The notes below the pieces were generated by a model, which did not search any database, had not been told where the DNA came from, and saw nothing but the letters and a program-made list of their open reading frames with translations. A stretch of 41,817 nucleotides of DNA from Pseudomonadota bacterium (GTDB taxonomy: Bacteria; Pseudomonadota; Gammaproteobacteria; Steroidobacterales; JBCBZW01). Below, piece after piece: positions 11,308 to 18,622 of the stretch (its first letter is position 1; every line of letters starts with the position of its first letter). The stretch spans positions 1 through 41,817 of the forward strand of contig JBCBZW010000037.1 in NCBI GenBank assembly GCA_039815145.1, written 5' to 3'. A program made the position numbers and the translations under genes.

Positions 11308-13037
11308 AGCTCCAGGACGCACTCATCGGCGATAGCGAGGAGGTCTTCGACGCGATCGTGATCGGCTCGGGCATGACCGGCGGCTGGGCGGCGAAGGAAC
11401 TCTGCGAGCGAGGGCTGAAAACACTGCTCGTGGAACGCGGCCGCGTCGTCGAGCACCGGCGCGACTACCCTGGCGAGGGCGTCCCGCCGTGGTCCCTGCC
11501 TGAGCGCGGCAAGGTGACCCGCGCCAGGATCGATCGCGACTACGCCGTGCAAAGCCAGAACTACGCCTTCAGCGAGACCACGCGCCATTTCTACGGCAAC
11601 GACCGCGACCTCCCCTACAGTACCCCGGCGGACCGCAAGTTTCGGTGGATTCGCGGCAACCAGCTCGGCGGCAAGTCGCTCATGTGGGCGCGCCAATGCT
11701 ATCGCTGGTCCGCCCATGACTTCGCGGCTAACGCGACCGATGGGCACGGCACTGCCTGGCCGATCACCTACGAGGAGCTCGCCCCCTGGTACGCCTACGT
11801 CGAGCGCTTCGTCGGCATCAGCGGCGCCGCGGACGGCCTGGATCACCTGCCGGACAGCGTCTGCCAGCCCCCCTTCGAGATGACCCAACCCGAGCTGACC
11901 TTCCGGGACCGGGTGCGTGCGAAGTTCCCTGAGCGCCACGTCATCATGAGTCGGATCGCCAACCTCACCGAGCCGACCGAGGAGCAGACAGCCCTCGGCC
12001 GGTCCGCCTGCCAGGCGCGCAACCAGTGCGGCCACGGGTGTTCCTTCGGAGCGTACTTCTCCACCCAGAGCGCCACGCTGCCCGCCGCCCTCGCCACCGC
12101 CCGCCTGCACATCGCCCCCCACAGCGTGGTCCACAGCCTGATCTACGACCATGGGCAGCGCCGCGTACGCGGGGTCCGCGTGATCGACGAGCAGACCCTG
12201 CAGGCGCGTGAATACCACGGTCGCCTCGTGTTCCTCTGCGCCTCGACGCTAGGGTCGACGCAACTGCTCCTCAACTCCGCTAACCGCCACTACCCCCAGG
12301 GACTCGCCAACCGGTCCGGTGTGGTCGGTCGATTCCTGATGGATCACAACTACAACGCGTCCATCAGCGCCCGCATTCCTGGCTACGAGGAGGAGTACTA
12401 CGCCGGCCGGCGCCCCGGTGGCATCGTGCTGCCGAACATCCACTTCGAACCGAAGCGCTACGCCAAGGGCTTCGCGCGCGGCTACCTCCTCACCGGCGGT
12501 AGCTACCGCGAGGGGTGGAAGATGCGTGGCCAGGAGGCCGGCTTCGGGGAGACGTTCAAGGCTCGCCTCGGCCAACCAGGGCCGTGGCGCATGCAGCTGT
12601 ACAGCCAGGGCGAGACCCTGCCCCGCGCCGACAACCAGGTGGCCCTGCATCCCACCCTCAAGGACAAATGGGGCATCCCCCAGCTGCACATCAGCTGCGC
12701 CTGGTCACCCAACGAGCACGCGATGATGGAACATGCGGCGCAGACCGGGGAGGCGCTCATGCGCGCCGCCGGCTACGAAGACGTCAAGAGCCACATCGCG
12801 AGCAACCCCCTGGGCACCGGCGTGCACGAGACGGGCACCGCGCGCATGGGCGACGACCCGGCGAGCTCAGCGTTCAACCGCTGGAATCAGGCCCACGGCA
12901 TCGACAACCTGTTCTGCACAGACGGGGCGAGCTTCTGCTCCATCGCCACCCAGAACCCCTCGCTCACCATGATGGCGCTCACCGTGAGAGCGGTGGACTA
13001 CGCCGTGCGTGAGCTGACCGCAGACCGCCTCGGCTAA
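11304..13037 (+). CDS. FAD-dependent GMC oxidoreductase, large subunit of a periplasmic sugar dehydrogenase
   Basis: A 577-residue GMC flavoprotein. It has the FAD-binding Rossmann motif IVIGSGMTGGWAAKEL near residue 17 and a C-terminal GMC domain with VHETGTARMG (His508) and TQNPSLT (Asn551), the usual catalytic His/Asn pair. It has no signal peptide, which fits piggyback export with the Tat subunit just upstream (ATGA overlap). Cys236, Cys242 and Cys246 lie where FAD glucose dehydrogenase alpha subunits carry cysteines for a 3Fe-4S cluster. From context it may oxidise C1 of cellobiose to cellobiono-lactone; glucose, gluconate or glucoside-3 oxidation are alternatives. No cytochrome c gene follows. 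In-frame codons before 11304 overlap the small-subunit gene and are not used. Confidence 0.92.
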   Translation: MKLQDALIGDSEEVFDAIVIGSGMTGGWAAKELCERGLKTLLVERGRVVEHRRDYPGEGVPPWSLPERGKVTRARIDRDYAVQSQNYAFSETTRHFYGNDRDLPYSTPADRKFRWIRGNQLGGKSLMWARQCYRWSAHDFAANATDGHGTAWPITYEELAPWYAYVERFVGISGAADGLDHLPDSVCQPPFEMTQPELTFRDRVRAKFPERHVIMSRIANLTEPTEEQTALGRSACQARNQCGHGCSFGAYFSTQSATLPAALATARLHIAPHSVVHSLIYDHGQRRVRGVRVIDEQTLQAREYHGRLVFLCASTLGSTQLLLNSANRHYPQGLANRSGVVGRFLMDHNYNASISARIPGYEEEYYAGRRPGGIVLPNIHFEPKRYAKGFARGYLLTGGSYREGWKMRGQEAGFGETFKARLGQPGPWRMQLYSQGETLPRADNQVALHPTLKDKWGIPQLHISCAWSPNEHAMMEHAAQTGEALMRAAGYEDVKSHIASNPLGTGVHETGTARMGDDPASSAFNRWNQAHGIDNLFCTDGASFCSIATQNPSLTMMALTVRAVDYAVRELTADRLG

Positions 13038-13043
13038 AACCTC

Positions 13044-13057
13044 GGGCGCTAGCGCCC
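13044..13057. terminator. Palindromic hairpin between convergent genes
   Basis: GGGCGCTAGCGCCC is a perfect 14-base palindrome in the 27-base gap between the ends of the GMC gene (+) and the DUF1624 gene (-). Read on the - strand it is followed shortly by TTTT, resembling an intrinsic terminator for the DUF1624 transcript. On the + strand there is no T run. Confidence 0.45.
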
Positions 13058-13064
13058 TGTCACG

Positions 13065-14228
13065 CTAGAAGTAGCTCAGCCAGGGCTTGTTGCGCTTCTC
13101 CCGATGCTTGTACGCGGCGAACCCCCTCGCCAGGGGATAGTGCGCGAGCACCAGGGCGATCGTGCCCACCCAAATCCACGCCACGCTGTTCAAGCCGAAG
13201 CGCTCGCCATGATTGGCGCCGAAGATCGCGAACAGCACCCAGTACGCCGCCAGCAGCACGTACAGGTGCACCACGTAGAGAAACATCGGTACCGAACCGA
13301 AGGCCCTGATCGCCTCCAGCAGCTTGCTCGGCTTGCGCACCGCCTCGAGGCCAGCCAAGGCCAGCAGCGCTACCCCTAGGGTGAGCAATAGGTAGTCCAG
13401 GGACGGTGGGTACTTCGTGTAGTTAACGAAAGACATGACGGTGCGGAGCCACGTCTCCTTAGGCTCCCAGGGCAAGGTCTCGCCATAGAGGTTGAAACCG
13501 CGCAGCACGAGGAGCAGCGCCAGGCATGTCACCCCGATCGTCACCAGCGCCTTGCGCCGGGTCGGTGACGCCTCGGACTCGGCGTAGAGCGGCCCAGCAA
13601 CGTAACCCAGCAAGATAACGCCGAACCACGGCAACACGGGGTAGGAGAGGCTGACCGTGAGGCCGGCGATCTCCATGACTTCGCCCCCGTCGTGCAGCAC
13701 GGTCCACAGGGGGTAGAGCCACTCGCCCGGCTGGAACTGCAGCGGCTCCAGGGCATTGTGACCAAAGACGATGAGTAGCCCGAGCGCCCCCATCACCCGA
13801 TAGGGCAGGTACACAGCTAGACCCAAGGCGATCATGCAGACGCCGATGGCGAACAGCACCTGGAGAAAGAGGTAGGTGGGGTAGCTGTCGATCCACAGCA
13901 GGCGATAGAGCACCACCTCGATGAGCACGACCACGAGGCCACGCTTGAGCAGGAACAGGGTCGGCGACCGATAGCGCTCCTCGCCCGGGTGCGCGTACAA
14001 CCACGCGGACACGCCGGCCAGGAAGATGAATACCGGGGCGCAGAAGTGCGTGAGCAGGCGGGTGAAGAAGAGGTCGGGATCGATCGTGTCGTAGATCGGA
14101 TCGCCCGTGCGCACGTGCATGTAGAAACGTTCGCGCACGTGGTCGAGCATCATCAGCATGATGACCACGCCGCGCATGATGTCGATAGAGGCGATGCGTG
14201 CCGAGGGGGCTTGAGTCGTGTTACTCAT
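13065..14228 (-). CDS. DUF1624/HGSNAT-like multispanning membrane protein
   Basis: A 387-residue inner-membrane protein with about 10 hydrophobic segments and the N-terminal signature RIASIDIMRGVVIMLMMLDH. That signature marks the DUF1624 family, related to the transmembrane acyltransferase domain of heparan-alpha-glucosaminide N-acetyltransferase. Members are presumed to transfer acyl groups to sugars across the membrane, but bacterial substrates are largely unknown. It lies 56 bases after the TonB-dependent receptor on the same strand, with a strong hairpin between, and may be its last operon partner. No function specific to this protein can be given. Confidence 0.85.
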   Translation of the reverse strand: MSNTTQAPSARIASIDIMRGVVIMLMMLDHVRERFYMHVRTGDPIYDTIDPDLFFTRLLTHFCAPVFIFLAGVSAWLYAHPGEERYRSPTLFLLKRGLVVVLIEVVLYRLLWIDSYPTYLFLQVLFAIGVCMIALGLAVYLPYRVMGALGLLIVFGHNALEPLQFQPGEWLYPLWTVLHDGGEVMEIAGLTVSLSYPVLPWFGVILLGYVAGPLYAESEASPTRRKALVTIGVTCLALLLVLRGFNLYGETLPWEPKETWLRTVMSFVNYTKYPPSLDYLLLTLGVALLALAGLEAVRKPSKLLEAIRAFGSVPMFLYVVHLYVLLAAYWVLFAIFGANHGERFGLNSVAWIWVGTIALVLAHYPLARGFAAYKHREKRNKPWLSYF

Positions 14229-14239
14229 AGCGGGGTGTT

Positions 14240-14273
14240 GGCCTCGGCGTCCGCTCTGGCGAACGCCGAGGCC
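14240..14273 (-). promoter_or_regulatory. Strong intercistronic hairpin, 11-bp perfect stem
   Basis: Arms 14240-14250 (GGCCTCGGCGT) and 14263-14273 (ACGCCGAGGCC) are exact reverse complements around a 12-base loop. The structure sits between the receptor stop (14285) and the DUF1624 start (14228), ending 11 bases before that ATG. No T run follows, so it looks more like an mRNA-stability or translation-attenuating hairpin than a full terminator. Confidence 0.6.
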
Positions 14274-14284
14274 CGGCCGCTCCG

Positions 14285-16480
14285 TTAGAACGAGTAGGCG
14301 GCCGTGAGACGGTAGCGACGCGGTGCACCGGGCTCCACCCAGACATCGGCGAAGGAGTTGGTGTAGAACACCTCGTCGAACACGTTGTCCACGTCGAGGC
14401 GGATCGCGAAGCCGTTGTCGAGGGAGATCTGACCGAAGACGCGGGCCGTCGTGTAGCTGGGCAGGAAGAAGTCGAATCCCGTGAAGCCGAGACGCTCGCC
14501 GGTGAAGAGCACGCCTGCACCGAACTGCGCCTCCGCGCTACCCACGCGAATGCTCTGGCTAGCCTGCACGTTCAGCTGATGCTCGGGCGCGTTGATCAGC
14601 GGGTCGCCCTCTTCGATCGGCGCGCCGAAGTCTGCGTCCGGGGCGCTGGTGGTGAACTCCGCGTCGACGTAGGCGTAGGACAGCCAGAAGTTGAAGCCGC
14701 TGTCCGTGCTGAGCGCAGCGTCGATCTCGATACCTTGGCTTCGCGCTTCACCGGCTGCGCGCGAGAAGAACCCTGCAGCCACCGCTTCCGGTCGGTCGTC
14801 GTTGACGAGGATGTTGCTCTGGTCCACCTGGAACAGGGTGAAGGTGACATCGCCGGTGATGCCATCGAAGTAGTGCCCCAGATCGGCCTTGAAGCCCACC
14901 TCGGCCGACTCGGTGAGGTTGGGATCGAACTGGTTGCCCTGGAAGTCGGAGCCCGTCTGCTGGCGGAAGCCCTCGCCGTAGGAGGCGTAGATGCTGGTGC
15001 CATCGTTAATCCGGTAGACGGCGCCGAACTGCGGCGACACGCGGCTGTCCTCAGACGTCACGGTGCTCACCGGATCAGCCCGCAGGTTGGTCAGGTCCTG
15101 CTCGAAGTCATCGAAGCGCAGGCCCAGGCGCACCTGGAAGTTTTCCGTCAGATCGATCTGATCCTGGAGGTAGAAGCCGAAACCCTCGAGCGTCTCTTCG
15201 CGATCGGTGTTCGGTCCCGGCACCGGCTGGGGGAACTGACCGTAGACGGGGTCGAACACGTCGAGGAAAAGGTACTCGGCCGGGTCCAGCGTATTGATGT
15301 CCGTGTCCGCCCCGAAGAAGCCGGGGCGGAAGCGCAGGATGTTGAGGCTGTTGTTGAAGCGGTCGTAGTCCGCGCCGACGAGGAGGCGGTGGCGCAGCTG
15401 GTTGGTGTTGAACTCGCCGGCGATCTCCGCGCGGAACACGGTGTAGTCCGAGTCGAAGTCACGGCGACGGAAGAAGCGTGACACGGTCTCCCCGTCGAGG
15501 AACAGGGTCTGGCGACCTTCGAAGTTGGTCTCGGACGCATCACCCTCGAAGGAGGTGTCACGGCGACCGAAACCGGCGAGCACGCTCCAGCTATCGGAGA
15601 AGTTGTGCTGCAACTCCACCTGGTGACCGACCACCTCCGTCTCGATGGGACCATCACCCGGCTCGCCCGCGAAGGTCTCGCGCGGCGTGAAGCCGAACTC
15701 CTCCGTGAAGGCGACGCCGCGATCGAAGGGTATCTCCTGGTTGGTGTACTCAAGCTCGTAGGTAAAGCGCGTGTTGTCGGTGATGTTCCAGGTGAACGAC
15801 GGATAGAGGCCGAAGCGCTGGGTCTCCACCGTCTCGCGGAAGCTCTCAGCATCTTCCAAGAAGCCGACCAGGCGGAAGCCGACCTGCTCATCAGCGCCGA
15901 GGGTGCTTTGGTAGTCACCTTCGAAGCGCAGTTGCTCCCAGCGACCGACGGTGAAGCGCAGGTCACCGCCCGTTCTGAACTCCGGCCGCTTCGTGATGAG
16001 GTTGACCGTACCGCCCGGCTCACCCCGCCCGAACAGGGCGGCACGGGGGCCCTTCAGCACCTCGACGGCCTGGATGCCGACGACGTCGCGCGGGCCGGCG
16101 AAGCCGCGGCCGGCGTTGAAGCCGTTCACCAGGAAGCCGCTGGGCAGGTTGATGTCGCCGCTGAAGCCGCGGATCGAGAAGCTGTTCCACAGGCCGCCGA
16201 AGTTGTTCTGGCGCGCGACGGCGGCGGAGAGGTCCAGGGCGTCGTTCAGGTTCAGAGCACCGACATCCCGCAGCACTTCCAGATCGATGATCTGCACGGA
16301 CGTCGGATTCTCCAGGGGCTCGATGTTGCCCTGGTAGGCGCGGCGGTCACCCACCACGAAGACCTCTTCGAGGGTCTGCTCGTCGGCACTCTGGGCAAAG
16401 GCGGGGAGGCTCGCGATGGCCACGAGCGCCATCGAGGCTGCACGCTGATGGAGCGTGGCGCTGCAAGTAGTCGTCTTCAT
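14285..16480 (-). CDS. TonB-dependent outer-membrane receptor (siderophore-receptor type)
   Basis: A 731-residue receptor. It has a signal peptide ending near SLPAFAQ (residue 30), a TonB-box-like LEEVFVVG (37-44), and a plug domain with SIRGFSGD, GPRDVVGIQAVEVLKGPRAA and GEPGGTVNLITKRPEF. A 22-strand-type barrel follows, ending in aromatic YSF as expected for outer-membrane insertion. The plug wording is that of ferric-siderophore receptors, but ligand class cannot be read from it. A small His/Cys-rich DUF2946-like protein is encoded upstream on the same strand and a DUF1624 protein downstream. This suggests a metal or metal-chelate substrate. No cobalamin riboswitch or other leader element was recognised in the 212 bases before the start. 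Confidence 0.93.
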   Translation of the reverse strand: MKTTTCSATLHQRAASMALVAIASLPAFAQSADEQTLEEVFVVGDRRAYQGNIEPLENPTSVQIIDLEVLRDVGALNLNDALDLSAAVARQNNFGGLWNSFSIRGFSGDINLPSGFLVNGFNAGRGFAGPRDVVGIQAVEVLKGPRAALFGRGEPGGTVNLITKRPEFRTGGDLRFTVGRWEQLRFEGDYQSTLGADEQVGFRLVGFLEDAESFRETVETQRFGLYPSFTWNITDNTRFTYELEYTNQEIPFDRGVAFTEEFGFTPRETFAGEPGDGPIETEVVGHQVELQHNFSDSWSVLAGFGRRDTSFEGDASETNFEGRQTLFLDGETVSRFFRRRDFDSDYTVFRAEIAGEFNTNQLRHRLLVGADYDRFNNSLNILRFRPGFFGADTDINTLDPAEYLFLDVFDPVYGQFPQPVPGPNTDREETLEGFGFYLQDQIDLTENFQVRLGLRFDDFEQDLTNLRADPVSTVTSEDSRVSPQFGAVYRINDGTSIYASYGEGFRQQTGSDFQGNQFDPNLTESAEVGFKADLGHYFDGITGDVTFTLFQVDQSNILVNDDRPEAVAAGFFSRAAGEARSQGIEIDAALSTDSGFNFWLSYAYVDAEFTTSAPDADFGAPIEEGDPLINAPEHQLNVQASQSIRVGSAEAQFGAGVLFTGERLGFTGFDFFLPSYTTARVFGQISLDNGFAIRLDVDNVFDEVFYTNSFADVWVEPGAPRRYRLTAAYSF

Positions 16481-16692
16481 TAAACTAGTCTCTTCTGATC
16501 TGGAAGCACACCGCGTCCGGATCGACGGTGGCGGATTGGCTCCGTCTGCTTAAGGATCGGTGTAGGTTCGGCTCGACACGCCAGGCATCCGCCCAACCGG
16601 GGAAGACGAGGAGCGGCCGAGATCGTCGCTCACATGGCGCTGGGACCACCGCAGGGAGGCGTGAACGCAACAGCACTCACGCGGCGATGACG

Positions 16693-17013
16693 CTAGCGCA
16701 GGCGGGTGAGGGGCGGTGCCCTCGCTTGCTGGAAACGACGATCGTCAGAAGAGACGCGGACTACACGGGCGTTCGGGATCGTGACGTGTTGGCCGGTGGG
16801 ATGCGGGCTAAACCAGGCAGGCGCAGGCGCGGCGTCGCCGGCAGACTCGAGGTGCTCGCAGAGGGCGCAATCGTGATGGGTGAGCTCGTCGCCGAGGGCG
16901 TGCTCGGCGCTATGCCCCGCGAGCGCCACCCCTGCGAGCAGCACGAAGGCGACGAGCAGGGATGCCTGCAAGCGCGAGGGTCTGTCTCTGGGTGGAAACG
17001 GCGCGGGCGCCAT
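16693..17013 (-). CDS. Small DUF2946-like secreted protein, candidate metal binder
   Basis: A 106-residue protein from ATG 17013; an in-frame ATG at 17055 would add 14 residues. A hydrophobic N-terminal segment (LQASLLVAFVLLAGVALAG) is followed by a His/Cys cluster HSAEHALGDELTHHDCALCEH and a C-terminus ending in RAPPLTRLR. That combination resembles DUF2946/CopL-like proteins found beside metal-linked TonB-dependent receptors. The receptor gene lies 212 bases downstream on the same strand. A role in binding or sensing zinc, copper or a similar ion is inferred from the HxxxH and CxxCxH residues. No clear ribosome binding site decides between the two starts. Confidence 0.6.
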   Translation of the reverse strand: MAPAPFPPRDRPSRLQASLLVAFVLLAGVALAGHSAEHALGDELTHHDCALCEHLESAGDAAPAPAWFSPHPTGQHVTIPNARVVRVSSDDRRFQQARAPPLTRLR

Positions 17014-17145
17014 GGCGGTAGTCTTGCTGCAGTGCTCGGGCCGCGAGCATGCCATAGGCACTGCTGGGGCGCCACACGCTGTCCCGGCCCTCGCCCCGGG
17101 TCGCCACCACACCGAGCGCCGCCCGAGACCCGATAAGATGCGCGG

Positions 17146-17796
17146 ATGGATACCCCGACCCAGCGACGCCCAGCTCACTGCAACGCCCACGCCTGGGCCC
17201 GATCGCCGCGTACGCCTGGGCGGAGGCGCTGGCGGGTGCCCGCGATCACCGTACTCACGCTCTGCTGCGCCCTGGGAAACGCTATGGCTGATGACCGGCT
17301 CATTACAGACTTCACCGCCGAGAGCGCCGATCTCGCCTGGTACGTGGTCAACGACAACGTCATGGGCGGGCGCAGCCAGGGCGGCTTTGAGACCAAGCAA
17401 GGCTCGCTCCTGTTCACCGGAGCCACCAACACCAACGGCGGCGGCTTCAGCTCCATCCGCAGCGGCCCGCTGACGCTCGACCTGTCCGCCTACGCCGGCC
17501 TGCGGCTCAGGGTGTACGGCGATGGGCGCCGCTACACCTGGCGCCTGACCACCGACGCGCGGGTCTACGGTCGCCCGGTGGGCTACTGGGCGGACTTCGA
17601 CACCGTCGCCGACGAGTGGACCACCGTGGACGTGCCCTTCTCGGCCTTCATTCCCCAGTTCCGAGGGGCACGCCTGCGAGGGCCGTCGCTCGCAACGGCG
17701 AAGATCAGCGGCATGGGCTTGATGATCTACGACAAGCGCGATGGCCCGTTCACGCTCACGTTGGGGAGCGTCCACGCCTATTCCGCCAGCCCCTAG
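17146..17796 (+). CDS. CIA30-family secreted protein
   Basis: A 216-residue protein with a hydrophobic signal (VPAITVLTLCCALGNAMA, residues 31-48) after an unusually long Arg-rich N-region. A CIA30-like beta-sandwich domain follows: LITDFTAES, WYVVNDNVMGGRSQG, GFSSIRSGPLTLDLSAY, GLRLRVYGDGRRY. The family is named after a mitochondrial complex I assembly factor, but the bacterial versions are stand-alone proteins of unknown role with a carbohydrate-binding-like fold. It ends 2 bases before the convergent M15 gene. A start closer to the hydrophobic segment cannot be excluded. Confidence 0.85.
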   Translation: MDTPTQRRPAHCNAHAWARSPRTPGRRRWRVPAITVLTLCCALGNAMADDRLITDFTAESADLAWYVVNDNVMGGRSQGGFETKQGSLLFTGATNTNGGGFSSIRSGPLTLDLSAYAGLRLRVYGDGRRYTWRLTTDARVYGRPVGYWADFDTVADEWTTVDVPFSAFIPQFRGARLRGPSLATAKISGMGLMIYDKRDGPFTLTLGSVHAYSASP

Positions 17797-17798
17797 CC

Positions 17799-18602
17799 TC
17801 AAGGCTCACAGTAGCGTTCGCCGGGCGCGAGTTGCGCCTTTCGCAGACACCCGGGCACCTGGAAGTGCTGCCAGTCGCGGACGGAATTCCACGCACCGCC
17901 CCACACGGTCCAGCCGTGCTCGGCGAAGATGTCGATGACGGCATCGCCGAGGGGGGTGCCCGCGATCACCGTGCCCGGTTGCGCCGCGTAGTCCCGAGTG
18001 TAGGAGCCGTTGCGCGGGTGAATGGCGCCCACGCGGGTGAGGTCCAGGGCGCCGTCTTCGCGGAAGTGAAACGCCTCCGATCGGTATTCCGGGAAGACCT
18101 CGCCGTCAGCGTCGGCCTTGCCCTGTTGCACCAAGCTATCGAGCACGTCGTCCGCCGGGAACACGTAGGGGTTGTAGCGGGGGTTCACATCGATCGCGCA
18201 CCCGATCGCGTGGGCCGAGAGGCGCCCAGCACCGGTCACGTTGCGGTAGTTGTAGCCCGAGGTGTTGTTGGCCTGCATCGAGCGTTCGTCGTCCCAGCCG
18301 TAGGCGGAAACCGGTTCGATGCGCTCGATGGGGAATTCCAGATCAGCCAGCGCCGCGAAGATCTGGCGCACCCCCTCGGCGAAGTCGCGGTTGACGATGA
18401 TGACGCCGTCGCGGCGAGCGCCATCGAAATCGACGTACTCCACCTGCACGGGGGTCAGGCAGTCCAGGAGTGCCTTTGCGGGGCGTCGCCCGTCGATCGC
18501 CGGATCCAACGGGTACGCCGTGGTCGGCGCCGACTCGGTGCTCGGCGCCAGCTGGCATGCGCTCAAGAGCAGCATGCCGACCGATACGCCTAGGATTCGC
18601 AT
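17799..18602 (-). CDS. M15-family D,D-carboxypeptidase-like lipoprotein (VanY type)
   Basis: A 267-residue predicted lipoprotein (lipobox LLLSAC, Cys16) carrying an M15_4-like peptidase domain. Zinc ligands are readable as His131 and Asp138 in SAHAIGCAIDVNP and His246 in DWQHFQ, with Asp243 in the place of the catalytic acidic residue. The fold trims or cleaves peptidoglycan stem peptides in the periplasm. ATG 18602 is chosen because it begins the lipoprotein signal; longer in-frame starts run into the patatin gene. It follows the patatin stop by 20 bases, so the two could share a transcript. Confidence 0.85.
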   Translation of the reverse strand: MRILGVSVGMLLLSACQLAPSTESAPTTAYPLDPAIDGRRPAKALLDCLTPVQVEYVDFDGARRDGVIIVNRDFAEGVRQIFAALADLEFPIERIEPVSAYGWDDERSMQANNTSGYNYRNVTGAGRLSAHAIGCAIDVNPRYNPYVFPADDVLDSLVQQGKADADGEVFPEYRSEAFHFREDGALDLTRVGAIHPRNGSYTRDYAAQPGTVIAGTPLGDAVIDIFAEHGWTVWGGAWNSVRDWQHFQVPGCLRKAQLAPGERYCEP

Positions 18603-18622
18603 CGCGGCGTACGGGGACTTCC

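Noticed and set aside
16481-16692. Possible cobalamin riboswitch before the TonB-dependent receptor
   Set aside because: One short CCGCCACCGT run resembles part of the core, but the B12 box and the other conserved blocks are absent.
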